From positions 3,808,990 to 3,872,989 of the forward strand of contig NC_087387.1 in NCBI RefSeq assembly GCF_963675165.1: DNA of 64,000 nucleotides, read 5' to 3'. Position 1 is the stretch's first letter, and each line of letters opens with the position of its first letter. Both the position numbers and the translations under genes were made by a program. The stretch is from Halichondria panicea. Taxonomy: Eukaryota; Porifera; Demospongiae; Suberitida; Halichondriidae. Under the pieces are notes generated by a model. That model had not been told where the DNA came from and did not search any database. It was given only the letters and a program-made list of their open reading frames with translations. Below are positions 1-50,100 of the stretch, piece after piece.

Positions 1-568
1 ACTGAGTTCCGTGAAGCTGTGGCTTATGCCATCTATTGCGTTGGTCTAGAAGGCTTAAACACTAGTCTGAAGACAGAAGAGGCTCTCATCTACGTCTATG
101 ATGGTCCTATAGCCGGATTCTCTTCGCAAGTAGCAGCTAGAAGCACCATACACTTCCCATAGCCTGTACACATTTATTATTAAGCTAAGAGACTATACAG
201 CTGTCATAGAGGTAGATGAGAGCCTCTTTTGGCTTCAGACTAGTATGAAAGCCTTCTGGAACAACGCAATAGAGAGCAATGCTGATGTATGTAGATAGAA
301 AGTAAATGAGAGAAAGAAAAAGGGGATTCCCCAGATTCTGGATAATACACTAACGCATGCGCACTATGACCATGCAATAAGTACCAGGCCGTATTTTAAT
401 TGGCCTGGATTTGAGGCTAGTCTTTACACTATGATTTTACCCACATGTTTAGTATAGTGCCGACTAGTATTGCTTACGTATACATTTCTGAGTCTGGGGT
501 CATGGCAACTAAAACTTACTATTCTAACTACATAATTATAGTAAATGATTTCTAACTATTCATTCTAG
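1..568. repeat. Intron sequence with inverted repeat (arms 31-100 and 203-273)
   Basis: Bases 31-100 (ATCTATTGCG...CTCATCTACG) match the reverse complement of 203-273, with a few differences and a spacer of about 100 bases. The left arm lies in a frame open from base 1 to 161, and the right arm, read on the minus strand, keeps a related peptide (LYCVVPEGFHTSLKPKEAL versus IYCVGLEGLNTSLKTEEAL). It does not resemble dynein and I recognise no family. Confidence 0.5.
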
Positions 569-38665
<38,097 letters not shown>

Positions 38666-41083
38666 ACGCTCGTATCTAAACGCTCCATATAATATTATAC
38701 CATACCACGCAAATATGAACTTTGGAACATATTAATACCGTAGTGACACTACGTAACTACGTATGTAGCTACCCGATCACTTATATTATAAGTATTGACT
38801 AAAATTATACTCTTAATTCAAAAACTGCTGAAGGTCAGTTGTGACTTCTATAACTGCACTGTGGTGCGCTAAACAACGTTATCAACCATTAAGTACCATA
38901 ACTCAATGGGGATATACTTAGCAGGTATAATACTTTTATCAGGGCACACTTTTTTATTGGCAGGTATATAACATTTTTCGATTAGAAAGTACGTATAACT
39001 AGAATGTTTTGTGAGTACACGATTTTGATCCCCTTCATAAGCTCAACACGTGCAAAATGTACTTATTCTATTCTACTACTGTATAGGGCTAAATTTTTGA
39101 GGCACTTAAATTTTGTAAATTGGCCTCTAAATCATTTCGTTGAATGAATTTCGTGGGTTGACTGCTAACTGGAAGCACTCCTAGGCCACGCCTTTAATTG
39201 TTCACATTCATGAATTAATTTTCGTATGATTACTAACCCACGATAACAGTGAAAATTAAGCCCCTCCTTCCGTGCGACACCCGTCTACATTCCCACATGT
39301 GCTAGAATCAAGTATATATAGCACGATTATTTGCATGCACGGAGGATTGCAAAAAAAGCTAACGGTTTTCCGCTACATCAATTCAATGTATACACATTAA
39401 TGAATGTATCTCCCCAATGAAAATTTACCCCCCTATTTAATTATACATGCACGTACATGTAGAATGCCGTTAATTTGTAACCACGTGCACAGTTATCTAT
39501 CGCTATACCAGTACTTAAGCTTCAAAAACGCATTCTCTTTTATGCACTCCTGGCCTCTTAGGGCCCTGGATGCATATTCTAACACCCCCAAAATTCTTTG
39601 TTCATACCGACGGTGTAACGATTATAGTGGATCGAGAGTCTTAATTTTCGTGTGCAGTATTTCTGCATTACAAGTCAACAACTTTTTTATGTACAGTCAT
39701 GTATATTCAAGTTCTTTGCACAAAAGGTATCACACTATAGGGGAAAACAAAAATTAGTATAAAATTATAGCCAAACTAGGCTACAAATTAAAGGTTGTCC
39801 GTAGTTATGTATTGTCATTATTTTTCTGTCGATAATTATAAATACTGTGATTTGTACTTGCACGTATACTATAAGAGAGGCCGATTTCTTAAGACGACTT
39901 TTAAAGGACAATGATATAAAGAAAGACATACTACTATAGAACTCCGTAATGGTATACTTACAAAAAAAGAGGATAAGTTTTTGGCAAGAGTGTTTGAACA
40001 AAGCAGCGGTAAATCGCGTATCTTCTACTTTAGTTTAGAGTGATATATAGAACTTCATACAACAATAGAGAACAACTGACAAAACTGATCATACATGCAG
40101 GGTATAGTCTGGTACTAGTTTAACAAATAACTATAACTTCAGAACAAAAACTTTTGAGGGAGACTCTGCTCCAGGAAACTCTAAAGACTAATAAACATTC
40201 CTTAACAAAAACCATGGTAACTAAACAACTAATTATAACCACGTGCACAGTAATTAAGTCTAAAACAATAACTATAATACAAGTGACCACGCGAACGTAC
40301 ATGTGCATGGACAAAAAAGTGGTAAAATTAACAGCACAACACAATAATAAAAATTCTACAATTGAAACATGTGCCCATTTTCAGCTCAACACAGCATACA
40401 TACTGTACCTCCGTCCTGCAGAAAAGAAAACTGGGATTTGAGATAGTAAAATCTATAGCATTTCTCCTCAAATTATACTACTGTAAAAAGCGCGAAATTT
40501 TAAAGGAATGGTTGAATCAATTCCGTCCGTGGGTTGACTGCTTACTACTAATAACATTTTTATACAGGCAGCAGCAGCATCTTGAATAATATTATTGTGT
40601 AAACTTCGTATGTATTTTTCATGCGCAGAGTGGCATTTATATAAAGTTCCTTAAGCATAAAAATAATCTGACAAGAAAGAGGTTGCAATCCACTAGCTGT
40701 TATATAGTTAAGAAAAAACGAGATCTAGAGGACACATCAATTTTATTGTGACCAAATTATATTATTCAATTATATTATTCAAGCCACAAAACAGGCTTGA
40801 ATATAATAATTATAATTATTGGGAATGAAAGAGCAATGTCGAATGAATAGTAATCTCAGGGCTACTCCCAGGCCACGCCTTCCATCTTGTAGCTAATTAA
40901 CAAAATATTTTCAATTAGGATTGCTAACCCATGAAAACAGTGAACCCATGAAAACAGTGAAAATTTCACGGTATGCCACAAACAAAACCTTTTACTATAG
41001 TGAAAAGTCGGAAACGTGAGAGAGTGTACTTATCTTTGGTGTAACTAATTATAAACAATGTAGTTCTGACCATCACACTGACC
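38666..41083. other. Intergenic region between convergent genes
   Basis: The dynein 3' flank and ankyrin 3' flank meet here. Two related repeats occur at about 39110-39260 and 40485-40980 (shared GTGGGTTGACTGCT, AGGCCACGCCTT and GCTAACCCA). Short frames in this stretch have no family resemblance and are judged chance. Confidence 0.6.
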
Positions 41084-41179
41084 TCATCTTTGAGATTGAT
41101 CAGCTCCCTTTGAGAGGAGTAGCTCAACAATGGAGGAGTGATCGTTCATTGTAGCGTACATCAATGGAGTACCTCCAAC
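41084..41179 (-). CDS. Terminal ankyrin exon with stop codon
   Basis: The exon starts after ...ttttag and reads VGGTPLMYATMNDHSSIVEL, then LLSKGADQSQR and TGA at 41084-41086. It is a distinct fourth repeat type that closes the protein directly after the last ankyrin helix pair. An AATAAA on the minus strand lies around 40742-40747, about 340 bases downstream, and could serve as the poly(A) signal. Confidence 0.75.
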   Translation of the reverse strand, partial: VGGTPLMYATMNDHSSIVELLLSKGADQSQR

Positions 41180-44100
41180 CTAAAATAATAATTATACATG
41201 ATTGTAGCGAATGAAAACGTGTTCACACACTTACATTAACATGTGCAAACCTTATTTCTCAAGGCAGCCAATTTTTTTTATTTTTATTTTGAATTTAAGA
41301 AGCTACGTAGAGGCAATTGCAAATATAACTCACATTGTCCTGACAGTTGACTTGAGCCCCTACAGAAACCAGTAGTTCTACAACACTTAGATGGCCTTCT
41401 TGAGAAGCTATCTCGAGAGGAGTGAAGCCATACTGAAAACAGATTGGAAAAAATATTCACAGACAAATTTTCAATAGAAATTTGTACATCACACGTACTT
41501 AGTGTTTCCCCCACACGCTAAGTAGGCCTGTGCCAAACATTCAAATTTTTTACCTATTATTCGCACCTATTAATAATTAACACCTATTATTCAACATACA
41601 CAGCAGCGAAATAGTACCAAAAATGTAGTTTCAACATTGCATGATTGGACTACAATTAATTTACTGCCGTGTAAAATGTGGGCGTGTTGTGAGCTACTGC
41701 GCATGTGCAATTCAATGAATATCATTAACTATTTTCACAGTGCCTATTATTCAAAAGACTGCCTATTATTCAAAAAATTATTCTGGAATATTACTTTTGG
41801 CAAGGCCTAACGCTAAGCCCAGCCCTATTTGAATCTGTATACATGTAAGTCTTGTGTGTGCAGTGTTGATAAGCTAATTGAATTCGGAGAAATTCCTGCA
41901 TGCATGGGCACTGTACAGATTCTCTCTATTGTGGTCACACAATATTGTCACGTACTGCATGTGTTGAGGACATTGAGAAGTCAAGCTGTGTGCATGCCAA
42001 ATAAATAGCCCTCCTTCGCAGGCCCTCTTTTTTCTGTTCATTTTCTAAGGGATTAATAAAGAAAGAAGGAAGAGACAAAGAAAAAGGAGAGCCTGCATGC
42101 CTTGCTAAGCCGCGTGACGGTAGACAAGTGAAGGTGGGCAGTCACTAGCTGGGCGGAGCCTGGCAAGGCCAAAAGCTACAGCATGCCTACGCATATTGCA
42201 GACTTCCACATAAAGTACACTAGAATCAAGTCTGGAGACATCGTAGACGAGGGCTTAATTACCTATTACCTACAGTAAATAATAGTTAGACACTGTTTAC
42301 TTTGGGCATCTACATCACGTAGAAACTTCCTAAACAGTGCACATAAGCATAATAATTATTATTAGATCATAGCAACCATGAATCTCTATAGCCAATTATC
42401 TAATATTTGCTACATGATTGTCTGAGTGAAGTACCGTATAGCAGGACATTTTCGCTCAGCAGAAATTTTTTATGAGTTCTAATAATTATATTCACGTTTC
42501 TATGCCAGGAAACCACACCCACCAATAACTTTGTATGTGAAATACCGCTGCGTGGGAATTTAATTATCGCATGCAGTTATAATTTTCGCTTCTTCTGTCT
42601 ACCCTCGAAAAACGCGAAATTTTGCACCTCACGAAAATTTCCTGCTGTACGGTACATGATTGTCAAAGTGAAGTACATGCATGCAGTGGAACCTCTATAT
42701 TAACGACCACCTCCGAAGAGCAACCACACGCTATATAACGGCCAAGAGCTCAGGCCGGACTAAAATAACTTCAATGTAAAGCCACCTCTCATACAAGCTT
42801 TGAAAAGGCTGTAGAGACAAGCAACAGCTAGGTTTTCACGATTGTGCAAAAATGCTATATATCTCAACAATAATTTTCTGCTAATTCTGGGTGTGGCTGT
42901 CCATTCTGGGAGGTTATTTTCCATTGCTAAAGCTGATCAGGGGACTAGAAAGCTGCTCGTTATACAGAGTAGAGAGGTGGCCGCTCATGAAAGGTTGCTT
43001 TACATTGAAGTTATTGTTCAATTCGGACATGTGCTCTTGGTTATTATATAGCGTGTGGTTGCTCTTGGGAGGTGGTTCGCTAATGGCACTGTACCTTTAA
43101 TTACTCAACCAGATTTCAGGAAAAAAACTTTTCTGAGTTCAGAACGGACCCCACTTGACTACAGAATAGATATTATTACAGCAGTATAGGTATAGTCTAC
43201 TCCAGTCTTTCATACTCCTCTACTGACAAAGGTTTCACGAAGTCTACTTTATACTTAGATCATAAAATTATGATAAATTCGCTCTAAGTACTGTGTGGGA
43301 GGAGAGTTATTGCGGTGTACTCTCGCCCGTGCTCATAAAATGTTGTCTATACGTCAGTGGGGGAGTCAGTGAGGGATCACGCGACTTATCCAGGCAGGTT
43401 CTCCTTTTTCTTTGTCGCCTCCTTCTAAATTATTTGTTCCTCCAATTTATCCTCTTAATAACAGAAAAAGGAGGGCCTGCCAAGGAGGCTAACAATAACA
43501 AACATAGCAAGAATTTTATCTACTGCCCTTTCTCCCTAGCCATAGTCTGGCCACCCTGTTTGAACTTTACACTGGGGGAAACACTGCACAAAATCAACCC
43601 ACTGTGTTTGGCAGGTCAACAATGGCTCCAGCAGTGATCAAATGGTGAGCGACATCTTTGTGTCCCTTGAAGCTGGCTGTCCAGAGAGCAGTCTCTCCGT
43701 CCTATAATAGTATATGTATACATTGTAATGCGATCACGTATCATCTCACTGACACATGCAGAGTGTGACAAATATGCACTTGTTAGGCACAGCGGTGTTG
43801 TTTGACGGTGAATTTATACCTCAACAACAGAATTTGAATATAAAGTGCATATGGACAAACTCAGATATTTTTTTATTAACGAGACAACATTGTGTCTAGC
43901 ATATGAAATCAGAGAGGATGGCTGCTGTATATGGTTATCACAAACTAAAGGACACTCCAAAGTGTCTAGAGCACTTACTTGTTCTTGTATATGAACATCT
44001 GCTCCACTGTCAAGGAGTTGCTGCACTATCTTAAGATGTCCTTTACGACTAGCACAGTAGAGAGCAGTAGCACCTTCCTGTTAACCAGTGCAGTGTATTG

Positions 44101-47100
44101 GCAATTATACAGACAGAGGGACAGAGTGAACGATAATTATGATTGTACGCAATATGCAAATATGCCAAAATACCAACACTCACATTGTCCTGACTGTTGA
44201 CTTGAGCCCCCACAAAAAGCAGAGCCAACACAACACTGAGATGGCCTTCTTCAGCAGCTGCCATGAGAGGAGTGGTACCATTCTGTAAGAAAGGGGAAGC
44301 TGTTATTATAATAGCAGTTCTTTATCTAGGACTGGAACCACTGTAGCTTTTAGCAATTTACAATTTTCACTTATATCTTTGCATGGAAAGATCTAATCTG
44401 GAAAATGACTGCACAACTGAATTCTAATTGCTATTCTTGTGGTATGACATTTGAATGCAGGGATACAACATAGTCATTTTAAAAATTGAACTAAGCGTGA
44501 CTGACTATAAGTATAAGATATTATTAACCATGGTACTGACAGGTAGTGGAGGATATTATGGATGCATATACCCTCCGAGTAGGTGTGGTATATCTGGCTG
44601 CACTATAAAAGGACCTCCCACTAGCAACAATTCAACCCACGATGCAGACTGCAAAACGAGCAAGCCAGATTTTGCAGCCATCAAAGAGCTAGTTGAGCAA
44701 CACGTTGACACCTACAGATACTCAAGAGCCTCCTTGGTCCAAGAGTTGGCCATTCGACGTCCTTTACTGGAGTTGCAAGCTCTTCTTGTGTCTAAACTAC
44801 GCCCATGGACCGACCCATGGCTTAGCCATCTTGTTGGAGAGCAGCTTCCGTGTTTCTGCTGTCGCTTTGAAGTCTTAGTACCATCAAGCATGGCTCCTTT
44901 CTCTTGCTACTTTCCAAAAAACTAAAAAAAAACTTGAAAACTGTGCATGCCTGGGGGGCTGTATGTTATTTCTGTATATACAAAATTAGCTGTTGACCAA
45001 TGAGTGGTGACGTAAGTGTGGTATAATTATACGTATTAAGACTGGTAACAACTAAATAATAATAAATTATAGAGCCAACAGCGGGGAGGGAGGAGGTGTA
45101 CATGGCCAACTTAATAAATAAATGTTGGGCAAATTAGTATATAGAAGTGAAGAATTAAGTTGAAATGTGCTGTCCTGATGAAAAAAACTGTGCACAAAGT
45201 AACGTGACATCCTGTCAATTGCACGTAAGCAACTCGCAATTGATAACGTTACTTCCAACGTATAATTATGTTTGCACTACTTGTGTTACCAGGAGTACAT
45301 GAATATTCAGTAGTATTCATGTACTCCTGGTGTTACTTTGAATGCATATATAATTACGTACATGTATGCATGTTAGCTAGCTTTCTGGCTGTATGGGACA
45401 TGTACATATTACGTAAAATGTGTAAGCTACAAGAGAGAAGTCAGTGACACCATTCTGAAAAAGGGGTACCAGGATGATCAGACAGTGTTCCAGTGACACT
45501 TTCTATAATTATGTCATACAGCTGATATGAACCCACCGTGTTTGGTAGGTCAACAATGGCTCCAGCAGCGATCAAATGGTGAGCAACATCTGTCCGTCCA
45601 TTGAAGCTGGCTGCCCAGAAAGCTGTCTCTCCGCCCTATTTATAGAACGTATATACGTATATGATCATTACAGCATCATTTCATCAAATTAATATGTGGT
45701 GGAACCTCCATTAACGACCACCTCCGATAGACATGAATAATATTAGAATAACGGAACATTATTTTTAAATTATTTTGTCTCAGGTTGCTTTATTTTGAGT
45801 GCTATAATTATAATGACGCCACGTAGGATTTTAAGAATGTGTTGTAGTGAGTATAATTGTTACTAGTGTGCAGTAACAGAGCTGATTCTCATGGGGCTAA
45901 CCATGCATAGATAAACGAAAGAGAGGGATAGGCAACGCCTCACGTTATGCTAGGTAAATGCAGTGTGTGACGTCACACCCTCTGCATGGTTGGAGGCTTG
46001 TTGCACTCAAGGATGTACAAACTAGCTGCTCAATTTTCTCAGAGGGGCAATCTTTATGGATCCATTTTGAGTACACACGCCCAATTTTTGATCCTTAAAC
46101 GCAACTAGCCTCATCCAACGGAAGTGCTGGGCGTTGCCTATTCGTTTATCTGTGGTTTTATGGAGGTTCCTTTGTACATACATACTAATAGTTAGTAGGC
46201 ACTGCAGTGTTGTTTGATGGTGAGCTGGTGCCCTTTAGTCAAGAGAGTAAATAAAGCTAATTTTGCTCCAATCGCTACACATACAAGCCAGCCATTTATA
46301 GCAATATAGCTTGTTTTCAAGCTGTTTTGTGTTTTCCTCGGCCAATCCTAGCATATACACCGGTCAGGAACTCAGTTAAAACTACATTATCTGTTCAAGA
46401 ACGGCCACCTCTCTGTATAACCATAAATACACGAAAGAGAGGGATAGGCAACGCCCCACGTAATGCTAGGTAAATGCAGTGTGTCACGTCACACCTTCTG
46501 CATGGTTGGAGGCTTGTTGCGCTCAAAAAAGTACACACTGCTCGCTTGTTGTAGAAACTCGACAGGCAGAAATAGTAGAGTCACCCAAACATTATTAAAT
46601 GAAGCCAGCATTAGTTTTCATTACAGAGACTCCAGAGGCCAGCCAAGCATGCCTACAACAAATAGCAGAAAGTGGCCAAACATTATTAAATGTTCATTAC
46701 AGAGACTCCAGAGACCACACAGGCATGCTTGGAACAACACAGGCAGAGGAATACATACATGAATCCAGATATGCCTCTTTTCGAACAATCTGCTGTTCAA
46801 TCCAAGATGCTGAGGAGATGCTGAGATATCTGCAGTCATGCCAATAATGTCCATCTATCGATTACCACTTGGGCAATGTGGATACCGTATTACTAGAATA
46901 TTTTGCGGGTGAAAAACCTTTGCGAATGAGCTAAATCAGCAGAAAATTTGACTGTTTGCAATCTAACTATTGCGATTTGGCAAGGATCGTGTGCATTTTA
47001 CTAGTAATAATTTAGGTTTTGCGATTTTATTGTTGCGAATTGATCAACCCTCGCAAAATTCGCATATTACTCGCAAAACATTCTTAATTAGTTCTTAATT

Positions 47101-50100
47101 TAAGCTTATAAATAGCATGTGGTTGTGACATAGGCTATAGACAGAACGCCTATACTATATATGTTTTAAGTGGAGTTGCATACTCTAGCTTCCTAATGAA
47201 CTCTTGTTGACACACATGCAAGTGTTGTAAGCACTGAAACGAGATAACATCGTGTCTAGTATGAACTAATTTGTATGCCGCGAAGTGTAGCCGCAAGAGG
47301 GATACGGTAATAAAAGTTGACTGTGTTTGATTGAAGGGTATAAGCAAAAGGTATTGGGGATGGGTGGGCAAGGATTGTCAGTCGCACACCCTCCCAATCA
47401 AACGGAAAACTTCTAACTATTTACAATGGTTGGAATCCAGCCTTCATACCTATGCCCGAAACATAACGAATAGCCCAGCTAATTATTTTAACTATAGAGC
47501 ACTGAAGTGCCAACCCTTGGCAGTTGCATGACATGAATAAATAGATGTATAAAATGGAGTATCGCTACCATAGATGTATCATTATGTGTGGGAGTGGTAT
47601 ACCATGTGAGAAAGGAGAACATAAACTCTATATGTATACCGTACCCTCGCGAAAATAAGCCCATCTTGAATAAACGCCCATCCCCTTGCACAAGGGTATT
47701 TTCACTCAATTATAAGCCCACCCAGAATAAGAAGTTGAGCATGGGAAGTAGCTGAATGCCACATGCTCACTAATTAATTTTATTGAAGAAAGGAAATTTT
47801 AGGTAGTTAGTAAGACTATACCCCTTGCTTGGACCAAGATCAGACATATAACTTTCTCTGTATGGATCTGTTTGCCCCTAAAGATGTATATGCAGAGAAC
47901 AAGTAGTCCTATATGCTAAGAAAAGGAAAACACAAAGTCCAAGAAAGTTATGACACTAGCTAATTTTGCAGGTTACCTTGCCTTGGTTTTCTGAAACAAA
48001 GTACCTGATAGGTGCTCCCATCCTTCAAGAAGTTTCTCCTACATCTGACATCAACAAACAACTGACATCAACAAGCAATGAATAGAGTCAGAGTCCACTT
48101 CTTCATGTTCATTCTCTTGTCATGCTTTAATCATACTCATGCATTAGTTTATAACATTGTTGTTGTCAATGAAATGTTCATATATACTATAATTATGTAT
48201 TAAAATGAAAATACAATAAGAATGGTCATAGAGCAAAATGTAAACCTCGATTTGAGGCCGCGGGTGGGCATATATTTGAATGAAAATTCGCCGTTCGCGA
48301 TTAAACGACCAGTCCCCTAATAAGCCTAGACTTCTTGTAGAAAAGGGTGGGCGTATTTTCGCGAGAATACATCAATATTCAGCTAATGGGATATGAATTA
48401 ACTCACATAGTCCTGATTGTTGACTTGAGCCCCCACAGAAACCAGTAGTTCCACAACACTGAGATGGCCTTCTTGAGCAGCTGCCATGAGAGGAGTGAAA
48501 CCATCCTGTGAGAAAGGAGTATACCAGATTATCAAATGCTCATATCAGACAGTGTTCCACGATACGTACATATCATACAGTACAGAGATATTCAGAGATA
48601 GGAAATGAACCCACCGTCATTGATAGGTCAACAATGGCTCCAGCAGTAATCAAACGGTGAGCGACATCTTTGTGTCCATTGAGGCTGGCTATCCAGAGAG
48701 CTGTCTGGCCATGCTATTAATAGTATGTAGAGACACGTTTTAATGATCATGTATTATTCCAAGAGTTCATTAGAAAGAGTACACAACTCCAATAGACATA
48801 GGCTAGACAGAACGCCTACTATATTTTAAGTGGAGTTGCATATTCTTCCTAATGAACTCTTGTTGACACACATGCAAGTGTTGTAGGCACTGAAACGAGA
48901 CTACACTGTGTCTAGTATGAACTAATTTTTATGCCTCGAGGTGTAGTCGCACGAGGGATACGGTACAGCTGACTGTGTGTGTTTGATTGAAGGGTATATA
49001 TATATACAAAGGTATTGGGGACGGGTGGGCAAGGATTGTCAGTCGCACACCCTCCCAATCAAACGGAAAGCTTCTAATGGTTAGTTAAAATGGTTGGAAT
49101 CCAGCCTCCTTCTGTTAGAGTACGGCATCAAAGGTCGAACGCAACATATATTCGAACGACCACCACGGATGAGTGACTGATTTTCACGCCAGGCTAGCTA
49201 TACCAGAAAACTTGCTATTTTGTTGGTTAACTTTCAGTAGTGTTACAGCGTTCGTTGCAGCTAGACACAAAAGTAGGCGGGTGTTCGATGAATATCAAGT
49301 TCGGTCAAAAAATATAGAGCTCGAACAGGAGCTGGCTGTACATACATGCATGAATTTTTCACAATTCTGGCTAGCCAAGCTGTTACTATGACCTTTGCTC
49401 TAACTGCTGCCGCAAGCCTGAGCTCAATCTGTACTCGCAGAGTAGCTGGCAGCCTAGTCTTGTAAGGTACATATGGAATCAATGGTTCGAATGGGGCGGG
49501 GTCAAACATTATGTAAAGGGCAGGTGTCAATCCACGTGTCATTGTGTTCATGTTGATGCTCGTTTGATGTTTTGGTAAGTCAAGTGTGATAATTACAATA
49601 TTGTTATAATGCCATAGCCTATTTACAGCCTCAAGTCAGTCCAATGCTTTGTTTCAGTGTGCCAATTGAATACTCTAGCTTGTTGTTTCTGTTTTTAATA
49701 CATACCTGTATACAGTCCTGTACATATATATGTCAGCACTTTTAACACCCACGTGGAGGTTGTATACAGCAGATTTTATACAACCATCCAAGTGGGTGTT
49801 AAAAGTGCTGATTCAGCACTTACTGTTCGAAAGTTTATTGTTTGTTTTGAGTAGCAGTGAAGTAATTTTAGTGTTGCTTATGTTCACTACATACTAAATA
49901 GGACATACTAAAGCTGATGGAAAGCTCGATATTAGCTAATTAAAGCGGCAAGTACCTCGGTTCGGGGATACATTACTTTTTTCCGAAATTCCAACTATCG
50001 CACACTTTCGTTTTCTGGATTATTACGTCATCATTGCAAGAGCTACAACGTCGCTATTCCACCCAGCTTGTTCCTAAGGCATGTACGTCGGCTTGTGTAG

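Noticed and set aside
39404-40589. Frames of 75-117 codons between the two large genes
   Set aside because: Low-complexity, AT-rich translations without similarity or splice context.
44455-44925. 156-codon plus-strand open frame
   Set aside because: It overlaps a repeat whose partner at 8645-9170 does not keep the frame, and no domain is recognisable.
46463-46847. Overlapping frames of 80-99 codons
   Set aside because: They arise from a tandem duplication and a repeated intron block; no family resemblance.
49173-49551. Overlapping frames on both strands
   Set aside because: No motifs, unusual composition or neighbours support coding; taken as chance.
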